Notes under the pieces: model-generated
Database searches by the model: none
Seen by the model: only the letters and a program-made list of their open reading frames with translations
Told to the model about the DNA's origin: nothing
In this document: one piece after another, positions 16,271 through 22,929 of the stretch
Numbering within the stretch: position 1 is the first letter of the stretch
Layout: each line of letters opens with the position of its first letter
Made by a program: the position numbers and the translations under genes
DNA from: a virus
Reading direction: 5' to 3' (one strand)
Length of the DNA stretch: 23,366 bases
Virus record (IMG/VR): IMGVR_UViG_3300033153_002450
Span: 1 to 23,366 of that record

Positions 16271-16735
16271 CTATCTCCCATAAGTCGCTTTCCAGCGTTT
16301 TAAAAATTCAATCCGTCTAAGCCGTTTACTGAGCACTATTCTTTCTCTAGCTGGGGCAAACCTACGAGTCCTCGCTAACTCCGCACCTGTAAATAAATCA
16401 TTCCATATATCGGAACTGTCAGGTATTCTATCACCGTACTTTATTCTATCTTCACGTATCTTATAAAGCACATCTAACTTACTCGCATGGTTATCCCTAC
16501 TTCTTTTACCAACAGTACCTCTGTCTTTACTAGCGATAGTTAATTGTTTAATTGCATGGTCTATGTCCACTTCAGCCGCATGTACTCTTTTGTAGAATAT
16601 TGTTCTACCATTATTGCTTTGAGTATAAATAGGCACTACGTCAAAAAAACATCTATGTTTTAAAGTGGCAACAAGTATATGAGCCTCTGGTGACTCGACA
16701 TATCTCCGCACATGGGTGACGTTAATTGTTTTCAC
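16271..16735 (-). CDS. Basic hypothetical protein
   Basis: A 154-residue, strongly basic protein of unknown family. It begins MKTINVTHVRRYVESPEAHI, contains a mixed strand region to about residue 55, then a long helical part with many arginines (for example KDRGTVGKRSRD and LARTRRFAPARERIV) ending in LRRIEFLKRWKATYGR. The composition suggests nucleic-acid binding, but no catalytic motif is visible. The start is GTG, overlapping the preceding TGA as GTGA; no internal ATG offers an alternative and the ribosome site is weak, so expression probably depends on coupling. Confidence 0.7.
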   Translation of the reverse strand: MKTINVTHVRRYVESPEAHILVATLKHRCFFDVVPIYTQSNNGRTIFYKRVHAAEVDIDHAIKQLTIASKDRGTVGKRSRDNHASKLDVLYKIREDRIKYGDRIPDSSDIWNDLFTGAELARTRRFAPARERIVLSKRLRRIEFLKRWKATYGR

Positions 16736-17136
16736 GATTTGTTCTTTAGGTATGTGTAATAAGCCTCATACCCTAAAAGCTTTTTAGCTTCTTTTAGAAC
16801 ATCATCTTTATTACCAATACGAAGTCGATATTTCATAGCAGTAATCTTAGCCCAAACCATTAACTCTTCAGTGTCGTACATCTGTTCCATACGTACAATC
16901 GCTTCAACATCATCAACCATTGAGTAATGTTTAGAGTCAGGATTAAGCAATGGGTGTATTTGGTTAGCTTCTTGCTTACGCTCGATTATTTCAAAAGCTT
17001 TATCTTCAGCAGTTGGTATAAGCTTATTCCAACAATTACATGCCGGACATTTCCAATTTTTACAATAATCATCACTCTCAACTACTGAACCACCAAGTGT
17101 TTCAGCCTTACAATGTTTACATGTAAAATTATCCAT
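16732..17136 (-). CDS. Zinc-ribbon protein with DUF3310 / T7 gp1.7-like C-terminal domain
   Basis: A 134-residue protein in two parts. Residues 6-35 hold CKHC and, after a loop, CPACNC, a likely zinc ribbon. Residues 69-131 (KHYSMVDDVEAIV, MKYRLRIGNK, KEAKKLLGYEAYYTYL) follow the DUF3310 pattern. T7 gp1.7, a nucleoside monophosphate kinase, ends in a closely similar stretch with HYMLFDDIEAIE and LKYRLRAGKK (recalled). T7 gp1.7 phosphorylates dTMP and dGMP, so a nucleotide-metabolism role here fits with dUTPase in the same operon. However, most of the T7 protein outside this domain has no counterpart, so enzymatic activity is uncertain. The start overlaps the upstream small gene by eight bases. 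Confidence 0.7.
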   Translation of the reverse strand: MDNFTCKHCKAETLGGSVVESDDYCKNWKCPACNCWNKLIPTAEDKAFEIIERKQEANQIHPLLNPDSKHYSMVDDVEAIVRMEQMYDTEELMVWAKITAMKYRLRIGNKDDVLKEAKKLLGYEAYYTYLKNKS

Positions 17137-17278
17137 CTTTCATCTCCTCAAAAGCCTTATTGATTAGCCGTGTAACTACCGCTCTGTATTTACGGTCTTC
17201 CTTTTTAGCTATTAACTTAAGCTTATCAAAGATTAGCTCATCAACTGTTATATGTTTCTCAACTATCTTTTTTCTCAT
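17129..17278 (-). CDS. 49-residue ribbon-helix-helix-like protein
   Basis: A short gene with AGGAG seven bases before its ATG, overlapping the genes on both sides (20 and 8 bases). The product fits the Arc/CopG ribbon-helix-helix fold: a strand EKHITVDE, helix one LIFDKLKLIAKKEDRKY and helix two RAVVTRLINKAFEEM. Such proteins bind DNA as dimers through the N-terminal strand, commonly repressing their own operon. A phage of this type could use it as an early-gene repressor or to bind host promoters. The fold assignment is by pattern only. Confidence 0.6.
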   Translation of the reverse strand: MRKKIVEKHITVDELIFDKLKLIAKKEDRKYRAVVTRLINKAFEEMKDG

Positions 17279-17444
17279 TTTTCTTCTCCTCAATCTTTAG
17301 CTCTATAAAATCTTTAGGTAGCATCTGCCAACCATTCTTTGCATTGATATACTCATCATCTTCTGAGAAGTAGTCTTTAGTTACTTCCAACATTGTCTCT
17401 TTTGACTGTGGTAACTTGAACCACTTATAAAATCTTTTCCACAT
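17259..17444 (-). CDS. 61-residue hypothetical protein
   Basis: An ATG overlapping the upstream stop (TAATG) with GAGGAG a few bases ahead supports translation. The protein starts with an aromatic, basic segment (MWKRFYKWFKLPQSKE), followed by acidic stretches (DYFSEDDEYINA), the phrase GWQMLPKDFIELKI and a Lys/Glu-rich tail. The aromatic amphipathic N-terminus could lie on a membrane. No family is recognised. Confidence 0.6.
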   Translation of the reverse strand: MWKRFYKWFKLPQSKETMLEVTKDYFSEDDEYINAKNGWQMLPKDFIELKIEEKKNEKKDS

Positions 17445-17641
17445 TATTCTGTCTCCTCATCACAGTCTTGGCAAAGGTCATCGCAAGTACCTTGCTCTTC
17501 TGCTGAAAAGGTATCCCCACAGCAACTACATTTAAACCATTGTTCTTCTAAAGCACAGTTGTTACATGCGCCCTCTAAGTCAAAGGATTGTTCCTCTAAC
17601 CCTAACTCTTGTTGACATACATCACAAGTAAACACACTCAT
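17444..17641 (-). CDS. Small protein with paired zinc-binding CxxC motifs
   Basis: In 65 residues there are four CxxC pairs: C6/C9, C26/C29, C38/C41 and C57/C60, with extra cysteines at 40 and 53. They are spaced as two consecutive zinc ribbons, the second being KCSCCGDTF and LCQDCD. The protein is very acidic, so direct DNA binding is less likely than a protein contact. AGGAGGAG stands seven bases before the ATG, lying in the end of the nuclease gene one base upstream. Its target is unknown. Confidence 0.75.
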   Translation of the reverse strand: MSVFTCDVCQQELGLEEQSFDLEGACNNCALEEQWFKCSCCGDTFSAEEQGTCDDLCQDCDEETE

Positions 17642-17642
17642 C

Positions 17643-17918
17643 TTAAAACTCCTCCTGAACGTCCCACAAGCAATCAGCCACTATAGCTTTACCACCACTT
17701 GCATGTATCATTTCTATGTGCCATTTCTGAAGTTCGGTTACTTGTTTCTTCTTACCAGTAGCTTTTACTTCAATAGCACAAAACTTTCCGTCTTTACAAA
17801 ATAAAATATCGGGAACACCTGAAACATTTGCAACTACTACTTTAATGACATAGTAGCCCTCAGCTTTCAAATAATCCAATATTTCTTTTTGTATAACTTT
17901 CTCTGCAATTTTCTTCAT
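17643..17918 (-). CDS. VRR-NUC domain nuclease
   Basis: The 91 residues form a minimal VRR-NUC domain of the PD-(D/E)xK nuclease superfamily: a first helix with E6 and Q10 (EKVIQKEILDYLKAEGY), GVPDILF with Asp37, AIEVKA with Glu50 and Lys52, then GKKKQVTELQKWHIEMIHA with the conserved Gln. Stand-alone phage VRR-NUC proteins are metal-dependent nucleases, some acting on branched or flap DNA, and are frequently encoded beside an SNF2 helicase, as here. Its job is probably processing of replication or recombination intermediates. The ribosome site before ATG 17918 is poor (AAAGG about 13 bases away). Confidence 0.88.
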   Translation of the reverse strand: MKKIAEKVIQKEILDYLKAEGYYVIKVVVANVSGVPDILFCKDGKFCAIEVKATGKKKQVTELQKWHIEMIHASGGKAIVADCLWDVQEEF

Positions 17919-17942
17919 AGTTATATTCTACCTTTAGTTAAC

Positions 17943-18041
17943 TTAAGTGCTTCTTGTATCGTGATACCATTTAGCTTGAAGTATTGCATTTGCTACACTT
18001 GCCAACGCTGTAATTGTGACCACCACCTCAACATAACTCAT
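17943..18041 (-). CDS. 32-residue hydrophobic small protein
   Basis: A perfect GGAGGT site seven bases before the ATG and an ATGA overlap with the end of the helicase locus argue that this tiny gene is translated. The product opens with a hydrophobic run (MSYVEVVVTITALASVANAI) long enough to cross or enter a membrane, and ends QAKWYHDTRST. It could be a toxin-like or inhibitor peptide, or a small membrane protein; no family is recognised. Confidence 0.55.
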   Translation of the reverse strand: MSYVEVVVTITALASVANAILQAKWYHDTRST

Positions 18042-19356
18042 TTTAATACCTCCAATAATTCTGATTGAACAACATCTTTCTTAGCTAATGCTGTCATCAG
18101 GTCGTGTTCAATATCTCCCACAGCAATGTGCATGGCTCGTACTTTTTGAGTCTGCCCTTGTCGGTCATACAATGAGCGAACCTCCATCTTGTAAATTAAG
18201 CCCATGCCCAGCAGAAGCTGGGTGGGCAAGTAGTAGTTTAATTTCACCCTTGTTCCAACGTCCAACGGCTTCACCATTTTTGTCAAGCACAGTTGCGTCA
18301 GGGAAGTTATCTGTAAGAGCCTTAAGTTCGTGTTTATAATTGTAGGCGACCAATATATTATCGTTGGGATTCTCATCTATAATCTCCTTCAAGGTATCTA
18401 TTTTTAAATCATGGAAGTGATGCACTGTACCATTTTCATCGTACATGTTGCCACTACAGAACTGTAAGAGTTTGTTGGTTAAAGTTGCCGCAGATAAAGC
18501 AGTGATTTTCTCATCTTTGTTTACTGCTAATATCATATCGTTTTTAAACTTCAGATACTTGCGTAACAACTCTCCCTCAAGCTCGTTGCCAAGTACAGAC
18601 GGTATGAAGTCAGGAAGCTCAAGATAGTCCTCTGAGGACATCGACAATACTAAGTCTTGTATTGAGTCCTGTATCATCTTAACAGCACCGTCACGAAGCG
18701 TGTACGTCCACCCCATGAAGTCTTTGTCAAAGTATCTAGTCCTAAACATCGTTTGCGTTCTACCCAATCTAAATCCACCGTCAAGCAAAAAGAACTGAGA
18801 GTATAAATCCCCGTATCCATTGCTTGCGGGAGTTCCAGTTAGTAAAACCATGCGACTTATTAAAGGACTAACTTTCTTAAGAGCTTTGAAACGCTGTGAT
18901 GAGGGGGATTTGAACGAAGAACTTTCATCAATAACAACCATATCAAAAGCCCATTTCTTACCAAGATGCAAGACAAGGGCTTTGATGTTTTCTCTATTGA
19001 TGATATAGATGTCGGCTTTACGCTGTAGTCCAACCATCATCTTAGCTTTTCCACCAGCTAAATTAGAGAAAGTTAAGTCTTTAGTATGCTCCCACTTCTT
19101 AGCTTCTTGCATCCATACCGTGTTGCAAACACGAAGAGGGGCGATAATCAATACTTTGTTCACACTAAAGCTATCGTACATCAGGTCTTCTATACCAGTA
19201 AGAGTTGAGACTGTTTTGCCAAGGTCAAAGTCCCATATCTAAAAATAAAGCAGATTTAGGTATCGTTAAGATATGCTCAACGGCTCTCTCTTGATACTTA
19301 TGCAACTGCTCCTTTTTTAGAATGGGACGACCTCCTTGTGTTAAATTTTTACTCAT
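18038..19356 (-). pseudogene. SNF2-family helicase locus, split over three frames
   Basis: SNF2-type helicases use ATP to move along duplex DNA; phages carry compact ones beside replication genes. ATG 19356 (GGAGG ahead) begins MSKNLTQGGRPILKKEQLHK and runs to SALFLDMGL, then TGA at 19227. One base later the frame continues as DLGKTVSTLTGIEDLMYD with motif Ia (LIIAPLRVCNTVW), motif II VVIDESSSFK, motif III LTGTPASNG and motif V HPASAGHGLNLQ, ending at TGA 18167. The third frame supplies DRQGQTQKVRAMHIAVG and the C-terminal helix to 18038. At the second break the usual 15-20 residues between motif V and the RQGQ of motif VI are missing. Family: certain. Whether the locus is dead, assembled from mixed strains, or partly rescued by frameshifting is open; a pseudogene is most likely. 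Confidence 0.75.
19224..19230 (-). other. CUU UGA C heptamer at the helicase frame change
   Basis: On the minus strand the last sense codon of the first helicase frame is CTT, followed by stop TGA and then C. This equals the +1 frameshift site of the prfB (release factor 2) gene. A +1 shift there leads to GAC CTT GGC AAA ACA, the frame that encodes the ATP-binding GKT. A strong Shine-Dalgarno element at the spacing used in prfB is not seen; only ATGGGA directly precedes. Confidence 0.45.
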
Positions 19357-19357
19357 A

Positions 19358-19846
19358 TTATTTTCCTCCATGATTTTCGTGAAAACCATATTTAATTTCA
19401 GCGTCTTTCCTAGCTGAAATAGCATCTGTCTTATCTGTAAAAGAACCTAACCATATCACTTTACCGTTAACTTTAATTTGAGAACCCCACTTATTCAACC
19501 TAGAAATACGATAAACCCCGATAGTTCCTGATGTATTTCTATCTGTAAGTTTTTGATTTCTACGGTTATCTTGTCGTGTTACCAAACGCAAATTAACTAA
19601 TCTATTATCATCTCGTTCGTGGTTAATATGGTCTATCTCCATCCCGTCAGGTATTTCGTTGTTATACATAATCCATATTAGTCTGTGAACCATATATAAC
19701 TTACCAGTTATTTGGACTTGATAATAACCTGAATGATGTTTAGAACCAACCTCAACACCTTTCAATGCTCTTGGATTACGATTGTATTTATTATACAACT
19801 TGCCTTTTTTATATTCAAACATCTCTGTAAGTGTTTCGCTATTCAT
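19358..19846 (-). CDS. HNH homing-type endonuclease with AP2 domain
   Basis: A 162-residue mobile endonuclease. The HNH core lies at residues 52-97: MVHRLIW (His54), EIDHINHERDDN (Asp72, His73), RLVNLRLVT (Asn85) and DNRRNQ. An AP2-like DNA-binding domain follows at 106-157 (SGTIGVYRI, KWGSQIKVNGKVIWLGSF, KDAEIKYG). This layout is typical of free-standing or intron-borne phage homing endonucleases. It lies inside the helicase locus, between two copies of the helicase N-terminus. It has its own sigma-70 promoter, AAAGGAT before the ATG, and its last codons (GGA GGA AAA TAA) provide the ribosome site of the helicase start one base later. These features mark it as an inserted cassette adapted to keep the downstream gene translated. 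Confidence 0.92.
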   Translation of the reverse strand: MNSETLTEMFEYKKGKLYNKYNRNPRALKGVEVGSKHHSGYYQVQITGKLYMVHRLIWIMYNNEIPDGMEIDHINHERDDNRLVNLRLVTRQDNRRNQKLTDRNTSGTIGVYRISRLNKWGSQIKVNGKVIWLGSFTDKTDAISARKDAEIKYGFHENHGGK

Positions 19847-19968
19847 ACAATATCCTTTTCTAGTATTGTACTATATCCTTGTCCATTTGTCAACGCACTC
19901 TTTGGAATATCTAATATGTGTTTAACCGCTCGGTGTTGATATTTATGTAATTGATTTTTTCTTAACAT
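19843..19968 (-). pseudogene. Truncated second copy of the helicase N-terminus
   Basis: This 41-codon frame (GGAG before ATG 19968) begins with 25 residues that match the helicase start after the HNH gene at about 20 of 25 positions: LRKNQLHKYQHRAVKHILDI against LKKEQLHKYQERAVEHILTI, then both PKSAL. The DNA is far more different than the protein, especially at third codon positions, so this is not a recent tandem duplication but a diverged allele. Homology stops at SAL, where the codons GCG TTG ACA begin the HNH promoter; the remaining 15 residues are the promoter region read as protein. The end overlaps the HNH start (ATGA). It is best read as the remains of the helicase gene that the HNH cassette entered. 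Confidence 0.72.
19865..19893 (-). promoter_or_regulatory. Near-consensus sigma-70 promoter of the HNH gene
   Basis: On the minus strand, -35 TTGACA (19893-19888), a 17-base spacer and -10 TACAAT (19870-19865) stand in front of AAAGGAT and the HNH ATG at 19846. This is one base from the full consensus with ideal spacing. Start of transcription is expected near 19858. Confidence 0.75.
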
Positions 19969-20158
19969 GTTTATACTCCAAATCCCTATAGTTTTGTTTC
20001 TTAGGTTTATATAAAGGTGGAAGTTTCGTAAGCTCATCTGTGCACATAACAACATAACCTCTATGGTACAGTTTACCGTCCTTCTCAACGATAGATTTAT
20101 CTTCTAAACCCACATCTATCATCCACTGAGGGAAGATTAGATAGTTATCTTTACTCAT
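19943..20158 (-). CDS. 71-residue hypothetical protein
   Basis: The ATG overlaps the upstream stop (ATGA). The protein is mixed alpha/beta with the phrases IFPQWMIDVGLEDKSI, EKDGKLYHRGYVVM and a proline and lysine-rich end (LPPLYKPKKQ). The last codons overlap the truncated helicase copy by 26 bases and hold its ribosome site. No family is recognised; the basic C-terminus may bind nucleic acid. Confidence 0.6.
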   Translation of the reverse strand: MSKDNYLIFPQWMIDVGLEDKSIVEKDGKLYHRGYVVMCTDELTKLPPLYKPKKQNYRDLEYKHVKKKSIT

Positions 20159-20478
20159 CTTCTATTCCTTGATACTTTAACATTTCGTAATTTCTTTAGG
20201 GCTATTTTATCGCACTTACATGTTTCAGGGTTCATGTATAAATATATGGTAGCTGTGCATTCAACCCACCATCCTCTTTGTACTTTTTCTAAATTCTTCT
20301 TGCTTAGAGGCAACCACATGTGATGTCTTTCACATCTTCCGTCAATTAAACAATGGGTGAATAAAGCTCTAGGATAGCCAAATCTTGTGTCGGCCATCCT
20401 TATTTGCTCCAACTTACCACTGAAAGCAACTTTCATGGGTCTCTTCATTAGGTCTTTATTGTTGTAGCTAAAGCTCAT
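20155..20478 (-). CDS. Hypothetical protein, possible OB-fold
   Basis: A 107-residue basic protein. ATG 20478 was chosen because TAGGAG lies six bases before it; a reading two codons longer would use TTG inside that site. It contains MKVAFSGKLEQIRM, a segment FTHCLIDGRCERHHMWLPLS, then VQRGWWVECTATIYLYMNPE and a basic tail. The alternation of strands with a central GWWVECTATIYLY reminds me of small OB-fold-like proteins encoded near phage polymerases, but this is not a secure match. It overlaps the end of the DNA polymerase gene by 11 bases, suggesting coupled expression and a replication accessory role. Confidence 0.6.
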   Translation of the reverse strand: MSFSYNNKDLMKRPMKVAFSGKLEQIRMADTRFGYPRALFTHCLIDGRCERHHMWLPLSKKNLEKVQRGWWVECTATIYLYMNPETCKCDKIALKKLRNVKVSRNRR

Positions 20479-22267
20479 AATCAACTCCTAAGTCTTTTAG
20501 TTTTGATTTAGCTTCATCGTAGTACCATTCGTAATCTAAATCTTCAGGTACATTATCAGTTAAATTCATCATTGGTTTAACACCTCTACCTTCACCTGTT
20601 TTAGGTACAAGGTTTCCATTATTGCTGTAATTTATAGTGTCGCCTTGCGTTGAATAATACCAACGCACCATTTTACCAAGGTACTCACCTTTCCAAACAC
20701 CGCCACTCTTAACTGTTCTAGCAGATACAAATTGATTTACATCAAGACAATTCCTAATAGTTAATGCTAAATGCGTACCGTCAAGTAAATATTTTCTAAT
20801 AGCTTCATAAACTATTGGTGTACTTCGACCCTTACTTAATGTTGTCTCAGCGTAGATGCCTTTTGATTTAACATACCCGTCATAAACAGCAACGTAGTTA
20901 TTTACATCTTTTGCATGCAAAGCTTGATACTCACCGTGTTCCATTTCAAAACCAGTTAGAAGCTCTAAGTCAAACACCAAAGTCTCAGCCAAGTCAATCT
21001 TATCACGAGGACAAAAATACTCAAGACCGTCTGTGTTAGCAGATACAACTGGAATATCGTGTGACTCCATTTGCTCTATGAGCATCAACAGCGTCAGTTG
21101 GCCGGTAATTGTTGTAGCCAATAACATGTTCGGAGAATATAGTTTAGAATATTTTGAACCAAACTTACCAAACGACCCATTAATTGTAATCTTAAGTGAG
21201 TCAGCTACAAGTTTGTTGCCCTCAGCTTTTGCCTTAAGTCTAGTTTGAACAATCTTATTATAAACATACAAGAACTTCTTACCAAGATGTTTAGGATAAA
21301 GTTTTTGATTGAGAATAATAAATGGATAGTATGAAGCAAAGTCAGCATTACGCATGACATTGTTCTCATCACTTACAACACTGATAGACTTCTCTTGTGA
21401 GTGCAATCCACCAATACCCATTTTGTATGTTGTGTTCCCAAGAATGATTTTATGATTAGCTAAAATCTTTGGCATCTTTACAGCACCGTTAGAAGCTATA
21501 TCAAAGTCAATGTCTTCTAACATCTCAACCAGTTCGTTAAGTTTTTTATCTTTAAACTTAATATAATCAGGTGCTTGGTAATGTGCTTTAAACCCATGAG
21601 GTAACTCAGGCTTTCTAGCATTAACACCTAACTTCTTTAATTCAGAAGTAATAACAGTCTCAGCTATTTGTGCATCTGACTTACTTCTAAGGTCAAGTCC
21701 ATATTGCTCACCCATAGATACACGCAACTCTATGCGGTCTTCAATTACTCTATATAAATCAACTGTGACATCAACATCGTTCTCACAATATGCGATTAAC
21801 TTGTCTTTCTCATGTTCAGTAATCGGCATGTGTGGGTCAAGATAAAACTCTTGCAACTTCTTTGAGCCAACACGAGTACCATAATTTTTAAGTGAAATCA
21901 TTACCGCTGGGGATGGCTCCATAACATCAAAATGGTCATAAGGTCTTGGGTCAATACCTAAGTTACGATAGGTCATCCAATCAGGTTGACGTTTATCTAT
22001 GATGTTTTTAGAGTTCTCATATAACTCTTGACATGTTGCACCGCTTAGTGCGTAATTAATTTGAGGCATGTCATAGTTGCTTGAGTTGAAACCAAACGAC
22101 GTGTATCGAGAAAGCATGTGATTTAACTTACTTCTTTGCTCTCTAGTTAATTTAGTACCAGCCCCGTACATATCCATTTTTAAATATTTACCACTGGTTA
22201 AACCTTTGATAACAATAAGAAAGTAGTTGGGGAGAACTTCTATATCGAGACAGATTAACTTATTCAT
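20468..22267 (-). CDS. DNA polymerase, family B, with 3'-5' exonuclease
   Basis: The replicative polymerase. In 599 residues the exonuclease motifs are CLDIE (Exo I, Asp8/Glu10), FGFNSSNYD (Exo II, Asn61-Asp66) and YCENDV (Exo III, Tyr160-Asp164). They are followed by MGIGGLHS (the YxGG-type link, about 283-290), motif A DFASYYPFIILN (309-320), motif B KITINGSFGKFG (359-370) and motif C SANTDGLEYF (409-418). Motif C reads NTDG instead of the usual DTDS: the first Asp is replaced by Asn while Asp413 remains. The same variant is known to me from other phage family B polymerases, so it is probably active. It is short for the family and no long terminal-protein insertion is obvious, so protein priming is not indicated. 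AAGGA precedes ATG 22267. Confidence 0.95.
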   Translation of the reverse strand: MNKLICLDIEVLPNYFLIVIKGLTSGKYLKMDMYGAGTKLTREQRSKLNHMLSRYTSFGFNSSNYDMPQINYALSGATCQELYENSKNIIDKRQPDWMTYRNLGIDPRPYDHFDVMEPSPAVMISLKNYGTRVGSKKLQEFYLDPHMPITEHEKDKLIAYCENDVDVTVDLYRVIEDRIELRVSMGEQYGLDLRSKSDAQIAETVITSELKKLGVNARKPELPHGFKAHYQAPDYIKFKDKKLNELVEMLEDIDFDIASNGAVKMPKILANHKIILGNTTYKMGIGGLHSQEKSISVVSDENNVMRNADFASYYPFIILNQKLYPKHLGKKFLYVYNKIVQTRLKAKAEGNKLVADSLKITINGSFGKFGSKYSKLYSPNMLLATTITGQLTLLMLIEQMESHDIPVVSANTDGLEYFCPRDKIDLAETLVFDLELLTGFEMEHGEYQALHAKDVNNYVAVYDGYVKSKGIYAETTLSKGRSTPIVYEAIRKYLLDGTHLALTIRNCLDVNQFVSARTVKSGGVWKGEYLGKMVRWYYSTQGDTINYSNNGNLVPKTGEGRGVKPMMNLTDNVPEDLDYEWYYDEAKSKLKDLGVDYEL

Positions 22268-22270
22268 TGG

Positions 22271-22849
22271 TTAATCCTTCAGTGTCTGTATAAACTCTAG
22301 TGGGGCGATATTAACGATGTTCAGAGTGTAGTTTTGGTATCTCTCTACATGATATGTATTACTATTTTCCCAGAATACACACCATTCACCTTCTTGTGGT
22401 TTCCATAATTTAATATCACTATAAATTTCTGTACAACTTCCATGTTTTAATGATTTTACAACAGCTTTATTATCTTTGATAGATGTTATACTTCCATTTG
22501 ATTTAGGATAGCTTTGGTATGTTACCCAATCACCTACTTTAAATGGTTCATCTGGTTTGATACGATATTGTTCAATCGGTTGTTTAAAATACCAAGTATG
22601 ATTATGCTCTAAATTTATCCAATTATTACATCTATTTTCTTGATACTGTATAACCTTCCCATCAGCTTGAGCTTTACGATATTCAGCATATTCATCATTT
22701 TGTATATGAGGATAAGCTAAAGTCCAATTAGGGTTATTGCGCAAATTCCATTTTCCTAATGCTGTGCTATATACCCATATACCTTTCTCTGCATTATCAC
22801 AGAACCATTTGATTACTGGTCCATGCTTCTCTATTTGTTCCTTGTTCAT
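22271..22849 (-). CDS. Hypothetical phage protein with Trp/Tyr-rich repeats
   Basis: A 192-residue protein directly upstream of the polymerase (three-base gap), with AAAGGA before its ATG. It contains DEYAEYRKAQADGKVIQYQ, then PIEQYRIKPDEPFKVGDWV; this pairing of an EYR(K)A segment and a YRIKPDE segment is common in uncharacterised phage proteins. A GDWV start of a small beta barrel at about 106 leads to VTYQSYPKSNGSITSIKDN, like KOW/Tudor-type barrels, and a last WCVFWENSNTYHVERY region. The protein may bind nucleic acid or protein; no function is known. It follows the non-coding region and probably begins a transcript segment. Confidence 0.72.
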   Translation of the reverse strand: MNKEQIEKHGPVIKWFCDNAEKGIWVYSTALGKWNLRNNPNWTLAYPHIQNDEYAEYRKAQADGKVIQYQENRCNNWINLEHNHTWYFKQPIEQYRIKPDEPFKVGDWVTYQSYPKSNGSITSIKDNKAVVKSLKHGSCTEIYSDIKLWKPQEGEWCVFWENSNTYHVERYQNYTLNIVNIAPLEFIQTLKD

Positions 22850-22903
22850 CTTCTTATCCTTTACGCTATGCGATTTTTCTTTATTTTAGGAGTTAGCTCC
22901 ACT

Positions 22904-22929
22904 GTTAAGCCGAGAATAGTCGGCTTAAC
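22904..22929 (-). repeat. Perfect 10-bp inverted repeat (hairpin)
   Basis: GTTAAGCCGA and TCGGCTTAAC pair perfectly around a six-base loop. There is no U run after it on either strand. It lies in the leader of the 192-residue gene, 55 bases before its ATG, so it could shape or process that message. Confidence 0.7.

Noticed and set aside
19225-19968. Group I intron or intein hosting the HNH gene in the helicase
   Set aside because: Splicing is not needed: the helicase N-terminus is repeated after the HNH gene with its own start, and the HNH frame has its own start, stop and promoter. No intron core elements were recognised, and no intein splice residues frame the HNH sequence.
20479-20484. 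TTG start for the possible OB-fold protein
   Set aside because: The TTG lies directly against the ribosome site TAGGAG; the ATG two codons later has correct spacing.
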